A DNA stretch of 64,000 nt from Closterium sp. Naga37s-1 (taxonomy: Eukaryota; Streptophyta; Zygnematophyceae; Desmidiales; Closteriaceae), in assembly GCA_947471745.1 (NCBI GenBank), contig CANJKZ010000092.1, positions 1,178,001 through 1,242,000 on the forward strand, in the 5' to 3' direction. The notes beneath the pieces were generated by a model, which saw only the letters and a list, made by a program, of their open reading frames with translations, was not told where the DNA came from and ran no database searches. Shown here one piece after another: positions 51,613-63,310 of this stretch. The position numbers and the translations under genes were made by a program. How positions within the stretch are numbered: the first letter of the stretch is position 1; each line of letters opens with the position of its first letter.

Positions 51613-54600
51613 CTATGCAGCCATGGGCTGTACTGCTAAGACGGATTTAACTCTATGCCTACCATCTGACCACACCAGTTCTCCAAATGAAAACTGGTTA
51701 GTGTTTTTCTTTGGAGTCAGCTTCACCCTGAATGTAACCGTTTGCTTCGGCAATATCGTGAACTGCGACGGTGTAACCTGGACGTCCACGTTCGCAGGCA
51801 TGCGAACCTGCACCTGGTAGGTTTGTGCATTCGCCGTGACACTCGTGACAGTGCGCGAGACGGTAACCACGTTTGTAAGTCGCGAAACGCATATGTTCGG
51901 CTGGTTCAGACTCCACGGCTTTATCGGCGACAGCTTCTTCGCCGGAAAAGCCTTTGTCGCAGCGGCCATGTTCACACCGGCGAGGAAGTTGAAGTAACCC
52001 TTTCGCCCAACGTCGTAAACCAATCCGGGATCCAGCATCGCCGTAGTATTTATGTGCCCAGATCCGTAATTCCATGGCGTCGCAGGAGTTCCCTCAAAAG
52101 TTCGCATGGCTCCTCCGCGATTGTTCAATTTATACGCCGTCGTCATTATCGCCGATTTAATCGCCGCGGGTCGCCAGTTGGGGTATTTTTGAATTATCAG
52201 CGCCGCGATTCCCGCCAATTGGGGAGTAGACATCGACGTGCCGCTTTTCATGTTGTACCACGCGTCTTTAGTTGTCCCGCCAGGAGCAGCAGCTACAAGA
52301 TCCATTCCCGGCCCAGTAACATCTGGTTTTAGGATGTCGTTAGTTACTTGCAACGTGGCGGGGGGCGGCCGAGCGGGGTTTAGCGGCGGTCCCGCCGACG
52401 AGAACGGCGCGATCACCGGCGCCTCGTAAACGGCTTGAAGGGTCCGGGGCCGCGAGGCATGGCAGACGAATCCGCGTTTAGAAGCTGCTGATGCACCCTG
52501 TGGTACATAGGACGAATTATCTCCGTAAGCAGTGGCTGTAGCGGCGGCTGTAGCGGCGCCGGCAGTATCAGAAGCGCCGGCGGCGCGCGCGCGGAAGAGC
52601 ATGGCGGCATCGTGGTCGGTGGTGCTGGCGGCGACGGTGAGATAGAAGGGCGACGTGTTGCTGATGGTGCGATACGTGCCTCCCTGACCTGGCGGCCCCG
52701 CGTTACCCGCCGCTAGGGTCACGAACACGCCAGCCTGCGGAGAGAAAAACGGAGGGATAGGAAAGAGCATAACGAAAGGGCACAGAAGAGTTACTACCAG
52801 CTATTTCCATTCCCTCTGCTATGCTCTCGGTGTCCCGTTGGGGGAGCCTCAGGTCTGTCAGGTTTCCTCAGTAGGTCCGGTTTGTCAGGTTTCCAAAGTA
52901 GGTCAAGTTTGCCAGGTCTCTCAGGCCTTACCTCTGCTGCGCGCAGGAGGGGCAGGTCGCCAAAGTAGGTATCTTCGCCCGATCCGATGCTCATGGAGAG
53001 CACATCCACACCGTCCGCGACGGCCTGATCAACGGCTGCAAAGATGTCGCAGTCGTGGCCGTACCCATCTGACGCGTTGTACCAGAGCGCCTTGTACACC
53101 GCCAGCCTGCCACGTGGCGCCATTCCACTGGCCGTCCCAATGGGCGTGCCGTCGCGCTCCGTCAGCACCACGCCGCTGTTGCCCACCGCCGCCCTGTGCA
53201 GTGGGGAAAGGGGAAGACGGAAGGTGTGGGAGGGGGAGGGGGAGCGGGGGCAGGGGAGGGGGGGAGAAGAGGGGGTTGAGTGGAAAGAGGAGAAAGGGGA
53301 GGCGGGAGGAGGGAAGAACGGCGGCAAGCACTCAGTGTGCACCCCTCCCTTGCTGCCTACTGGCTTCCCGTTGATGTGTGAGTGTCATGCCAAGGGAGGG
53401 CGGAGGCGAAAATGGGGGCGCATGTCAATATTATCACATTCACTTTCGATCCTACGTTCTGACCAACCACCACACACCCCCCCGCCCACAATCCCCCCCA
53501 TCCCCCAAATCCACCATGACTCACCCCGCACACCACGTGCCGTGGCCGCCAGCATCGCGCGCAGAGCGGTACTCCCCCGGAGCGATCTTGCCGTACTCGC
53601 GCTCGTACGCGGAGAGGAAGTAGCGCGCGCCCACCACCTTGCCGTTGCACTTCTTCAGCCCCGTGCATGCGCCCTTCCACTGCTTGGGTGGGGGACCATA
53701 GCCCTGCGAAACGGGAGGAGGGAGGGTGTCAGGAAAGGGAGTTCTGTTTATGAGGTGTGCCCACCACCTTTCCGTCGCACCGCTTCAGCCCCGTGCACGC
53801 CCCCTTCCAGTGCTTGGGCGGCGGGTCGTAACCCTGAAGTGGAGGAGGGGGTCAGGGAAGGGACAGCCTGTTTAGTGGTCACCTGGAAAACTGATCCACA
53901 TTATCTCCGCCCGTTCGCCTCCCAACGGCTGTCTAATTTGTCCTCTCGAAAATTGGTCCCCATACCTGATTCGCAAACGATGGGTGTTCGGGCCAAATGC
54001 CCGTGTCGAGAATCCCCACCACCACGCCCTCTCCAGCGCTCATCTTCCCCCCGTTCGCCTCCCACGCGCCCTTCGGCGCGCCGAGCTTGAGGAAGCGCGG
54101 GGAGTACGTCGTGAGCGCGCGCACCTTGCGCCCGCGCGCCACGCGCCCCACGTCCGGGCGCGCGCGCAGCTGCTGCGCCTCCGTGGGGGTGAGTTCCGCG
54201 CAGAATGAGTTCGCGGCGAAATTGTAGCTGAGGGGGGAGTAATGGGGGAGAAAAAAGACGGGGGGAACGAGAGAACTTAGGCAACGAAGCGCGGAAAGAG
54301 GGAGTACGGAAGGTAAGACGTACACATGAGCATATGTCACGTCATAACGTACGCATGTGCCACGTCATACCTGTACACCATACTGCTCGACGCGACACCG
54401 ACGGAGGTGAGAGTCCGCTCGTGCAGCGACGTCAGGTGCTGCGCGTACGCGCGCACATGCGGGTCGTCCGCGCGCGGGCGCAACTGCCGCGGACCCCTGC
54501 CCTTCCGCGCATCCCCCTCCATGACCCCCGCGCTCCCCCGGTACGTCCGGCCGGGGGAAGGCTCGTCTTCCTCCGCCACCGCCGTCGCCGTGAGCCCCGC

Positions 54601-54692
54601 GATCCCTCCCTTGTACGCGACGACTGGCGGCGCGGACGTCATGTGCACTAGATACAGCCCCTTGCCCGCACCTGGCGCTGCTGCTGCGATGC
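51613..54692 (-). CDS. Plant-type subtilisin-like protease (SBT), first exon not found
   Basis: Five exons with GT-AG introns and matching phases: 54692-54371, 54227-53966, 53703-53525, 53193-52932 and 52734-51613 (714 residues visible). Exon 1 here begins within the mature N-terminus ([14 protein letters not shown], start of the I9 propeptide). An upstream exon with start codon and signal peptide must exist in phase 1; I could not place it. Catalytic residues seen: Asp in [16 protein letters not shown], His in [12 protein letters not shown] (a Trp where HGTHT is common), Asn in TLAAGNAGP, Ser in [18 protein letters not shown]-terminal fn3-like domain follows (TVSRTVTSV... to QPMAA). Between Asn and Ser the spacing is short, so the protease-associated domain of most plant SBTs is missing. 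Secreted serine endopeptidase by family. Confidence 0.88.
53759..53833 (-). repeat. Acceptor-side copy of subtilase exon 3
   Basis: Repeats the first 75 nt of the His-containing exon ([19 protein letters not shown] for [19 protein letters not shown]) with a TTCAG-type acceptor. It lies 130 bp upstream of the real exon (53703-53525) and ends before the catalytic His. Confidence 0.85.
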
Positions 54693-57196
54693 CTGTGATG
54701 GTTGGAGGACGAAGAATAATAAACGAAAACGAGGTTAATGATAACTAGGTTAGCTGTACATGCAGCACCCTCCGTGCATGCAATGCATTCTTTCTCGCGC
54801 CGTGCGTGCCGTGCTTGACCTGCGTGCCGCACTTGTCGTGTATGCTGTCGTCCAGACACCGCATAGCATGCAACAGCAGTGACACCGTGAAGCACAGACA
54901 TCGCAACCCGTCTTGTGCGTTTCATACCGTGGATTCGACCTTTCTTTGCAATTCGCATGTGGCACTTCGCGAAGGCAGACTCGCGCGAACGATGGGAACG
55001 ATACAGTATTTCAAAAGCGCATTAGTTTGCGCACCAGATGAAAAAATTACAACGGGAAACCCGCCGAGTAGACCAAAAAACGCACCTAATAAGAAGAATA
55101 CAGCCGTGAAGACGAAACCACAAGCGATTTGCAGCTCACGCCCGCCATGTCGTCTACTGCCACCATGCCTCCCCATCTGAGACAACCTGGTTTTTTAGAG
55201 TGGAATGCTCCAAAACCAATTGGGTTCAACGCCTCAGTATCAGTTTTCCGGTAAGCTGCGACAAGTCGCCCTCACGGAAGAGACTTGTGAGTAGCCTCGC
55301 CGGTTGTAACGAATCGAGCGCGAGGGGTTTGAGGGAGAAAGTTGGTGCTCGTTGGAGTGAGCAGGCTGCGTTAACGGTCGATAAATCCACTCCGTTAGAG
55401 TCTCTCTTAGTCAAAGTCGAGTGTAGGGAGGCAGCAACGATCGGTGGTATCTCCCTGAGGAAATTCGGGAAGAATTGGACGGCGAATGGGCCGGGTCTAA
55501 ATGCGCGTCTCGACACATGCGAGGGAACGATGGGTAAGGTGGTAAGACCGCGGGGACAGATTATCGGGTTATCGAACGGGAAGGAGAAGAGTATGCGAAC
55601 GGGCTTTTATCACAACAGCTCACGCACTTATCAATGCCCAAGGCCGGCTGAGATGGAAGTGATTTCTAAGGAATTAGGCTCCCAAATTCTGACGGTGGGA
55701 CGGAAGGCCTGTGAACACCTCGGCTGCATAGACGAAACTGCTTTTTCTGTGCGATCCAACCACCACCACCACAGGTGCGCCAATTCAGATTAGCGGGCGC
55801 ACACGGGTGCAGCCATACGGAACTGGTTTCCGCGACGCGACACACGACGCACTAGAGTCACACCAACTACAAAAGCCAAGGGCTGGGCTGGCCTTCGTCT
55901 TGTTGAGCCAGTTGCGGTTGTTGGGAGAGGGAAGCAAGGAGGGCCATGAAGAGTCGGGTCGGGTCGGGGCGCTACGTCAAACCCAGGGCTGGGCGTTTGC
56001 TGGAGCAAAGTCCTGTAATGACCAGCTAAGGGGCGCTGCGAGTGTTCCTCCCGCATGACGCAGTGTAATTTGATTCTGGCAGCTGGATGGGCAGCAGTGG
56101 GATGGGCGGTGGTCAGGTCACCCCAATCATCATGTTTTCGGCCAAGTAGCATGCCTTCATTTGCATAACTTGCAGCGGGGAACGACGAGTCCAACATGAA
56201 TGGGATGGAATGGGATGAAATGCGTTGATATGCGATGGAGGATGAACTGTGATGGCATGGGACGAGCTAGGAAAAGATGGGAGGGATGGGATGGGATGCG
56301 ATGTAAGGGGAGGGGGCGGAATGTGTGCGTCAAAAGGGGTCGAATCTCGTTCGCCGCCAAATGACGACATTCGAGGAGAAATGAGATTTCGAACCGCGTA
56401 TGCGAGGCGCGGTGCGAATAGCGATGGGGGGTCAAAACACTGTGTGCTAATTGGCGAAACCCTGTGACTACAATGCATGTGACTGACAGCTATTTCGACT
56501 GGAGATCGTGGGAACGGAATATGCTTGTCTCGCAAGCAGAAGTATTGGATACACTATACACGTTGTGCGGTAAGCTACGTATGGTCTGGATGCTACAATT
56601 ATCAGGACATACCACAATAACGAAGGCTAGGGCTTCAATGAATACTAATACTCTGGTGTGTTGGGCCTCTCTTCATGTATGCCTGTCTATATTGTAAGAA
56701 GATTTCCAGTCATATGATTTATTGTAATTTCATGCTATGTTGTGCAAGCGGGTATTGTGGTGCACGATGGTACGTGGGTATTGCCATGTTATTCTAAACA
56801 CTTTTATGGGAATTGTTGATTATGGGAAGTGTTTGCCGAGCAGTCTAATGAGCTCTCCATGTCAAGGACGAACTCATAATGGTTATCGAAGCTAATGAGA
56901 TGATTGTCAATGAGTACTTGGGATCTCTCTGCCCCAGCCACCAGCGTTACTGTCATTCTTGCCGTCCCGTGAACACTCATTTCTGCTGTGGTAACACAGA
57001 ATGCATACTCACCAGCAGCGCTAACTTTCACCACGAGAAACATGTGAGTTTTACTCTTCATGTCGTTTCTTCAAAACTGCTAAAAACTCCACAGGACAAC
57101 CAATTGCTCCACACGAGCTGGTACATGCAAACAAACGAGGGGAACGGCGATACAACTGTGTATAACATCTACCAGGAGTAGTTTTTTCATCGTTTG
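54693..57196. other. Region between subtilase and PIS; no confident gene
   Basis: It should contain the missing first exon of the subtilase. A minus-strand frame at 55185-54922 codes for a strongly hydrophobic segment (CGFVFTAVFFLLGAFFGLLG) and is one candidate, but the only donor I see after it (CCACG/GTATGA) gives the wrong phase. A + strand frame at 55200-55793 (197 codons) has no recognisable domain. About 56190-56310 is a GGGATGG/GAATGGGATG low-complexity stretch. Confidence 0.4.
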
Positions 57197-60100
57197 TTAC
57201 GAGGTTTTCCGCGTCTTCTCCAGGTCGTACTCCACACACGCATCTGCCGCTGTTTTGAGCTGGTGGGAAACAAGAAGAAAGCACGGATTTTTTTTTAGAA
57301 AAAGCAATTACGGTACTGAGCATATAACAGTTCCACATCACACACAAGGCGTACAGATAGCAGGCAATCGCTTTGTGCAACACACCTGCACTTTAGAACC
57401 GCAATCTCCACACTGCCCTTCCACCTGCCCTTCGTGCATCACCTCTCCCCACCATTCCCCCTTTGCTCTCTCTCCCATCCACCCCTGTCCCTGCCGTCCC
57501 ACCTGCACCACGTTGGTGATCTGCTCGAGCGCCCATCCAGGAAGACACAGCAGGCCAAGGGTTGGGATGACAACCACCAATCACAATGCAGCCCAGACCA
57601 CCCTGCACACTACCTCCCTCCCAGTCTCAACCAACGCTCCCCCCCAGTCTCTCCCCCTCCCCTTGCCCAGCCGTCCCTCACCTGCACCACGTTGGTTCTC
57701 TGCTTGAGCGCCCATCCAGGGAGGCACAGCAGGCCAAGGGCTTGGATGACGTTCTCCCATCATCCACATACACCTCTGTCCACCCTGCACACAGCCTTCC
57801 ACCCCATCTCACCCCACCTCCCTCTATCTCACCCGCTCACCCTCCCACCTCTCACCTGCACCACGTTGGTGACCTGCTTGAGCGCCCATCCGGGGAGACA
57901 CAGCAGGCCAAGGGCTTGGATGACCCCTGTCGGACCGAGGTAAGGCAGGGAGACCTGTGGAGTAGCAGGGGCGAGGGAAGGAGTTACATTAAGAGGGGTA
58001 ATTCAGGCCGAAGGGGTGCTGGGAGGTGGTACAGAGAGATGGTTTTAAGGAACCGTGTCGGAACAAGGCGCACCATGGGGACCTGTGGAGTATGAGGGGG
58101 GAGGGAAGGGGTGACAACAGGAGGGGACAGGACTGGCCAAAGGGTTGCTGGTAGGTGGTACTGAGGAAATGCGATGAGGGAATGCAATGACGAGCTGACA
58201 TCAGGCATTGGCATCTGACATACATGATGGAATGGCATGAGCGAGCAGTGAGGAATTGACATCAGGCATTGGCACCACACCACATACCTGCACTTGTTGG
58301 TTGAGTGGGTCTGAGTCGAGAAAGAGCACGAGGTACAGCAGCTGCACACACAGACAGAGGACACCGGATAGAGAGAAGGCATGGAAATGCATGCTATCGG
58401 ATTCTACAGTGAGGGGCTTCTACGAACAAAGCATGGTTTGCAGCAGCTACATGCACGGACACTACCAACTGCCACTATGATGCAGCAGTAGACCTATGAA
58501 GGGGCGGTTACCATAGTACCACACAGCGCATGAGGCAGCAATGAGAGGCAGGCAAGGCACCACATGCCATGCCATGCCACTACTGTGATGCCACACGCGA
58601 CTGCCACTACGATGCAGCTGGGTGACTCTTGAGTCGACTCAAAAGGCACAACACTGCCTCTCACCTCAGCGCCAATGCAGCAGTAGGCCATGAAGGGGCG
58701 GCTGCCGTAGTACCAGCGCATGAGCCAAAAGTCCGTTGCTGCCACGTCCTTGTGGCTGGCCTTGCGCACTAAGAATGAGCTGATGGGGAGAACACAGGGA
58801 AGAAGGGTAGGCAGGGAGGGAAGGCGGGAGGCGACAAAAAGAAAGATGGGGGTTTTCACATGCTTCATAGTCTGCTGCCACGTCCTTGTGGCTGGCCTTG
58901 CGCACTAAGAATGAGCTGATGGGGAGGACGGACAGCGGAAGAGGAAAAGTAAAGGGGAGGGGGGGCGCCGACGATCAGGAGGGAAGAGCATTGCATGTCC
59001 CGAGGCCTGATGCCACGTGCCCGTGACTGGCCTTGCGCACCAGGAAGGAGCTGATGGGGAAGGGCAGGGAGGGAGGGCAGGAAAGGTGAATCGAAAGATT
59101 GACTCCCAGTCTGCAGCTATGCGCTCGTGTGCTTCTTATCACATACGCACTCATGCCCCATGCCATACGCATGCCTCTGGCCCTCATGTCCCTCACGTCC
59201 GTCTCATGTCCCTCATGACCCTCACGTCTGCCTCATGCCCCTCATGCGCCCCTCGTAAGCCTCATGGTGTGCATGCACGCACCTGTACATCTGGTACCAG
59301 TGGCTTGTCAAGTCCAGCACCAGCAGCGCCATGCACGCACCCGTGAGCGACCTCACTCTCATCCTCCTCATCTCCCTCATCCGGCCCATGCGCCTCATGT
59401 CCCTCATAACCCCCCTGTGTGTGCCCACCTGTACATCTGGTACCAGTGGCTTGTCAAATCCAGCACCAGCAGCGCCATGCATGCACACATGAGCGACCTG
59501 GGACGGGGTGACGAGGGGATGAGGGGTTGAAGAGGGATTGAAGAGTTGACGAGGGGTTGACAGGTGACGAATGGGGAGACGAACAAATGGGGTCCCAACG
59601 AATGAGAAGAATAGAGAATGCCGAAGGTGGAAAACAAATACTAAAGGGAGAAGCAGCAATGGGAAAAGAGCGGAAGGTGAGAGAGCAGGTGGTGAGATGA
59701 ATCACTAAGAGCCGTACCAGAGAGAGGGGGTGGGAGAAAGAGCAAGAGTTGGTGGGAAAGAGGAGACACGGCAAAAGCAAAGCAGAAAGGAGAGATAGAG
59801 GAGATAGAGAGCAGACTGCAGGTGCTCGAGTCAAGGACAAGTGATACCATGCAAACAACACACGAGGCGTCTGTTTTTGAGGAAACAGATTGCTCGAGCC
59901 AAGGACCATGCAAACAGCACGTGAGATGAAATGGCAGGTGCACTCGGGAATGGTTTAAGATGTGACAAGAGCGGTGGGTGTGGATGCATGTTACACAATC
60001 GTGGTTGTGGTGACTGGGATAGAGGTGGGAGGGTAAGACGAGCAAAGATGTGATGTCATGTGACCCATGTGACGTGATGGATATTTTGTCATGTGACGCA

Positions 60101-63100
60101 TGCGATGCATGCTGACGTGATGGATATGATGCATGTGATGCATGTGATGCATGTGATGCCCATGATCCAGTGGTGTATAGCAGTGCCTGTGGCGACTCAC
60201 GGGTAGAGGTGGGAGAGCACGAGGAGCAAACAGGTGGTGCTCATTCTGACACACAGCGAAGGGGGAAGGAGGGGAAGGAGGGGGAGAGGGAAAGGAGAGG
60301 AGGGAGGCACAGAGTGAGACAAAAAAGGAGAGAACACTTTGAAGGACGAAGAACAGGGAGGATAGTGCATGGCGCAAGAAGGATGGATTCAAGGCATGTT
60401 ACTCGGGTTTCAGGACGTCTCAAATCTGTGAGTGTGGTAGCTGGCACGCACCTGTCAGTGACCATATCCAGGACCGCGCCAAATGTGGACTCTGGGGTGA
60501 ATGGGGCGTTGGGAAGGAGGTATGGTGGCATGATGATGGCGGGGTGGCAAGATGGCAAGTTTGGGTGATTGTATAAAAGTGTGATAGTATGATGAATTAA
60601 CACCATGATAGTGTGATAGCAAGATGGTGTGATGCAAGGTGACAAAAACTGCGAACGGAAGGGGAGCAGGAAGGGACTGGTGAAGGAGAGCAGGATACAC
60701 GAGGACGAGAGCAGGCACAAGGCGGGGGAGAAATGCTGTTGGAGGGACAGGTGGATAGGGGATGGAATACGGGGAGGCATGGGTTACATGAGGAATGCTT
60801 TGACTCACTCTGATTGAACCACGTGGCAAAACGTCCATCCACGTAATCACAGAAGAAGCTTTACGAAAACGGAAACGGGGGGAAGGCAGACAGGGAGGAA
60901 GGAGGAAGGGGAAAAGGAAGTACGAATGGGCGACAGGTCATCACAGAATTCAGCGCCTGGAAGTGTGTGATAGATGAGATGTATTCATGTGATGTATTCA
61001 TGCGATGTATTCATGCGATGTATTCATGCGATGTATTCATGCGATGTATTCATGCGATGTATTCATGCGATGTATTCATGCGATGTATTCATGCGATGTG
61101 TTCACGTGATGTGTTCATGTGATGTGTTCACGTGTGTGTTCATGTGATGTGTTCATGCGATGTATTCATGCGATGTATTCACGTGATGTGTTCATGTGAT
61201 GTATTCATGCGATGTATTCATGCGATGTATTCATGCGATGTGTTCACGTGATGTGTTCATGTGATGTGTTCACGTGTGTGTTCACGTGATGTGTTCATGT
61301 GATGTGTTCACGTGTGTGTTCATGCGATGTGTTCCTGCGATGTGTTCATGTGATGTGTTCATGTGATGTGTTCCTGCGATGTGTTCATGTGATGTGTTCA
61401 TGCGATGTGTTCATGTGATGTGTTCATGTGATGTGTTCATGTGATGTGTTCATGTGATGTGCTCATGTGATGTGTTCATGTGATGTGTTGATGTGATGTG
61501 TTCATGGGATGTGTTCATGCGATGTGTTCCTGCGATGTGTTCATGTGATGTGTTCATGTGATGTGTTCATGGGATGTGTTCATGCGATGTGTTCATGCGA
61601 TGTGTTCATGTGATGTGTTCATGTGATGTGTTCATGCGATGTGTTCATGCGATGTATTCATGCGATGTATTCATGCGATGTATTCATGCGATGTATTCAT
61701 GCGATGTATTCATGCGATGTATTCATGCGATGTGTTCACGTGATGTGTTCATGTGATGTGTTCACGTGTGTGTTCATGTGATGTGTTCATGCGATGTATT
61801 CATGCGATGTATTCACGTGATGTGTTCATGTGATGTATTCATGCGATGTATTCATGCGATGTATTCATGCGATGTATTCATGCGATGTGTTCACGTGATG
61901 TGTTCATGTGATGTGTTCACGTGTGTGTTCACGTGATGTGTTCATGTGATGTGTTCACGTGTGTGTTCATGTGATGTGTTCATGTGATGTGTTCATGTGA
62001 TGTGTTAACGTGTGTGTTCATGTGATGTGTTCATGTGATGTGTTCATGTGATGTGTTCATGTGATGTGTTCATGTGATGTGTTCATGTGATGTGTTCATG
62101 TGATGTGTTCATGTGATGTGTTCATGTGATGTGTTCATGTGATGTGTTCATGTGATGTGTTCATGTGATGTGCTCATGTGATGTGTTCATGTGATGTGTT
62201 CATGTGATGTGTTCATGGGATGTGTTCATGCGATGTGTTCATGCGATGTGTTCATGCGATGTGTTCATGCGATGTGTTCATGCGATGTGTTCATGTGATG
62301 TGTTCATGTGATGTGTTCATGTGATGTGTTCATGTGATGTGTTCATGTGATGTGTTCCTGCGATGTGTTCCTGCGATGTGTTCATGTGATGTGTTCATGT
62401 GATGTGTTCATGGGATGTGTTCATGCGATGTGTTCATGCGATGTGTTCATGTGATGTGTTCATGTGATGTGTTCATGCGATGTGTTCATGCGATGTGTTC
62501 ATGCGATGTGTTCATGTGATGTGTTCATGTGATGTGTTCATGTGATGTGTTCATGCGATGTGTTCATGTGATGTGTTCATGTGATGTGTTCATGTGATGT
62601 GTTCATGCGATGTATTCATCCTGAGCATGAGATCCAATGGTGCCTTTTGAGTCGATTCTCTAGATGTTTAAATTAGGGGAAAACAGACACTATGCATCCA
62701 AGGAATGGAAGGCAATCCTGAGGGGAGGACTATGGCTGAGGGCGCATTCACTCAGTAAGAAGAGAGAAGCTTAACCGAGAGGAGGTTCATCCGAGAGGAG
62801 GTTCATCCGAGAGGAGGTTCACATAAGCAATTAATTTGTAAGGAGCTTCACCTGAAGAAGTAAAGGGCGACGAAGAGGCGGGGATCGGAAAGAGCGATGG
62901 CGAAGGCCCAGACGTTCGCCAATATGCGAAAGTACCCTGTAACATGACAAGCATTCGCAACAGAGACAATGTCAGTCGCAAACGCCTATGATAACGCCTA
63001 TGGTTAGCGTGTGTAAAGGCAGATAACGTAACAACGAGTCTGTAAACACTGATGATTCTCAAACGCCGCAACGCCTGATCCAGGTTATAACTGGCCCTGA

Positions 63101-63310
63101 CAAAGCCAACTCAAAGGGAGAAAGCCAACTCGTAGTGACTTCTGCCATGCTTCCATAAGAGTTCGCGTTTCGCGTTCACCGCGAACCAACCATCATATTT
63201 TTAAGCTTGATTTGAATCTCTATCTATTTACGCGTACACCGCGAACCTAGAACATGGAATGGCCACTGACCGACGATGTTCGGAAGATAGAGGTAGATCG
63301 GCCACGCCAT
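57197..63310 (-). CDS. PIS: Phosphatidylinositol synthase (CDP-diacylglycerol-inositol 3-phosphatidyltransferase)
   Basis: Ten exons, all GT-AG and in phase: 63310-63271, 62936-62852, 60858-60809, 60491-60452, 60245-60201, 59497-59429, 58779-58665, 58341-58288, 57954-57856 and 57259-57197, giving 219 residues (plant PIS is about 227). The enzyme transfers phosphatidate from CDP-diacylglycerol to myo-inositol in the ER. Seen: start MAWPIYLYLPNIVGYFRIL; the CDP-alcohol phosphotransferase motif as CDYVDGRFAT...STFGAVLDMVTDR with D46, D49, G50, A53, G63, D67 and D71 present, but Thr54 where the motif has Arg; then DLTSHWYQMY, KASHKDVAAT, YYGSRPFMAYCC, GWALKQVTNVVQ and C-terminal TAADACVEYD. The gene is spread over 6 kb by repeat-filled introns. 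The ATG is the first in frame; no stop precedes it for 37 codons. Confidence 0.93.
57503..57751 (-). repeat. Two donor-side copies of PIS exon 9
   Basis: About 57751-57682 and 57571-57503 repeat the last about 69 nt of exon 9 (LGLLCLPGWAL.Q.TNVVQ) with GTGAGG and GTGGGA donors, downstream of the real exon 57954-57856; both lack its first 30 nt and acceptor. Spacing about 175 bp. Confidence 0.88.
58868..59050 (-). repeat. Two acceptor-side copies of PIS exon 7
   Basis: Copies of the exon 7 start (SFLVRKASHKDVA) begin at 58915 and 59050, each preceded by CCCCATCAG as in the real exon (58779-58665), and each ending after about 47 nt. The 58915 copy is identical to the exon up to its break point. 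Confidence 0.88.
59283..59351 (-). repeat. Full-length in-phase copy of PIS exon 6
   Basis: 69 nt, same length and phase as exon 6 (59497-59429). It encodes SLTGACMALLVLDLTSHWY... with two substitutions near its start. It keeps a GTGCGT donor, but the upstream context is GAGTGAG without a pyrimidine tract, so its acceptor looks weak. Inclusion would insert 23 residues; exchange for exon 6 would be silent in length. Confidence 0.85.
60972..62625 (-). repeat. 13-bp minisatellite in PIS intron 2
   Basis: About 1.65 kb of ATGTGATGTGTTC units (about 127 copies) with variants ATGCGATGTATTC, ACGTGATGTGTTC, shortened ACGTGTGTGTTC and others. Long homogeneous blocks are duplicated as larger units: about 60985-61320 and 61650-61980 share the same order of variants. 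It separates exon 2 from exon 3. Frames across it are artefacts. Confidence 0.95.

Noticed and set aside
54922-55185. Hydrophobic minus frame as first exon of the subtilase
   Set aside because: The hydrophobic segment fits a signal anchor, but the only visible donor gives phase 0 while the next exon needs phase 1.
55200-55793. 197-codon + strand frame
   Set aside because: No recognisable motif, no signal peptide or splice evidence; might be real but cannot be supported.
60972-62625. CRISPR array
   Set aside because: Units are contiguous 13-mers without spacers, in a eukaryotic intron.
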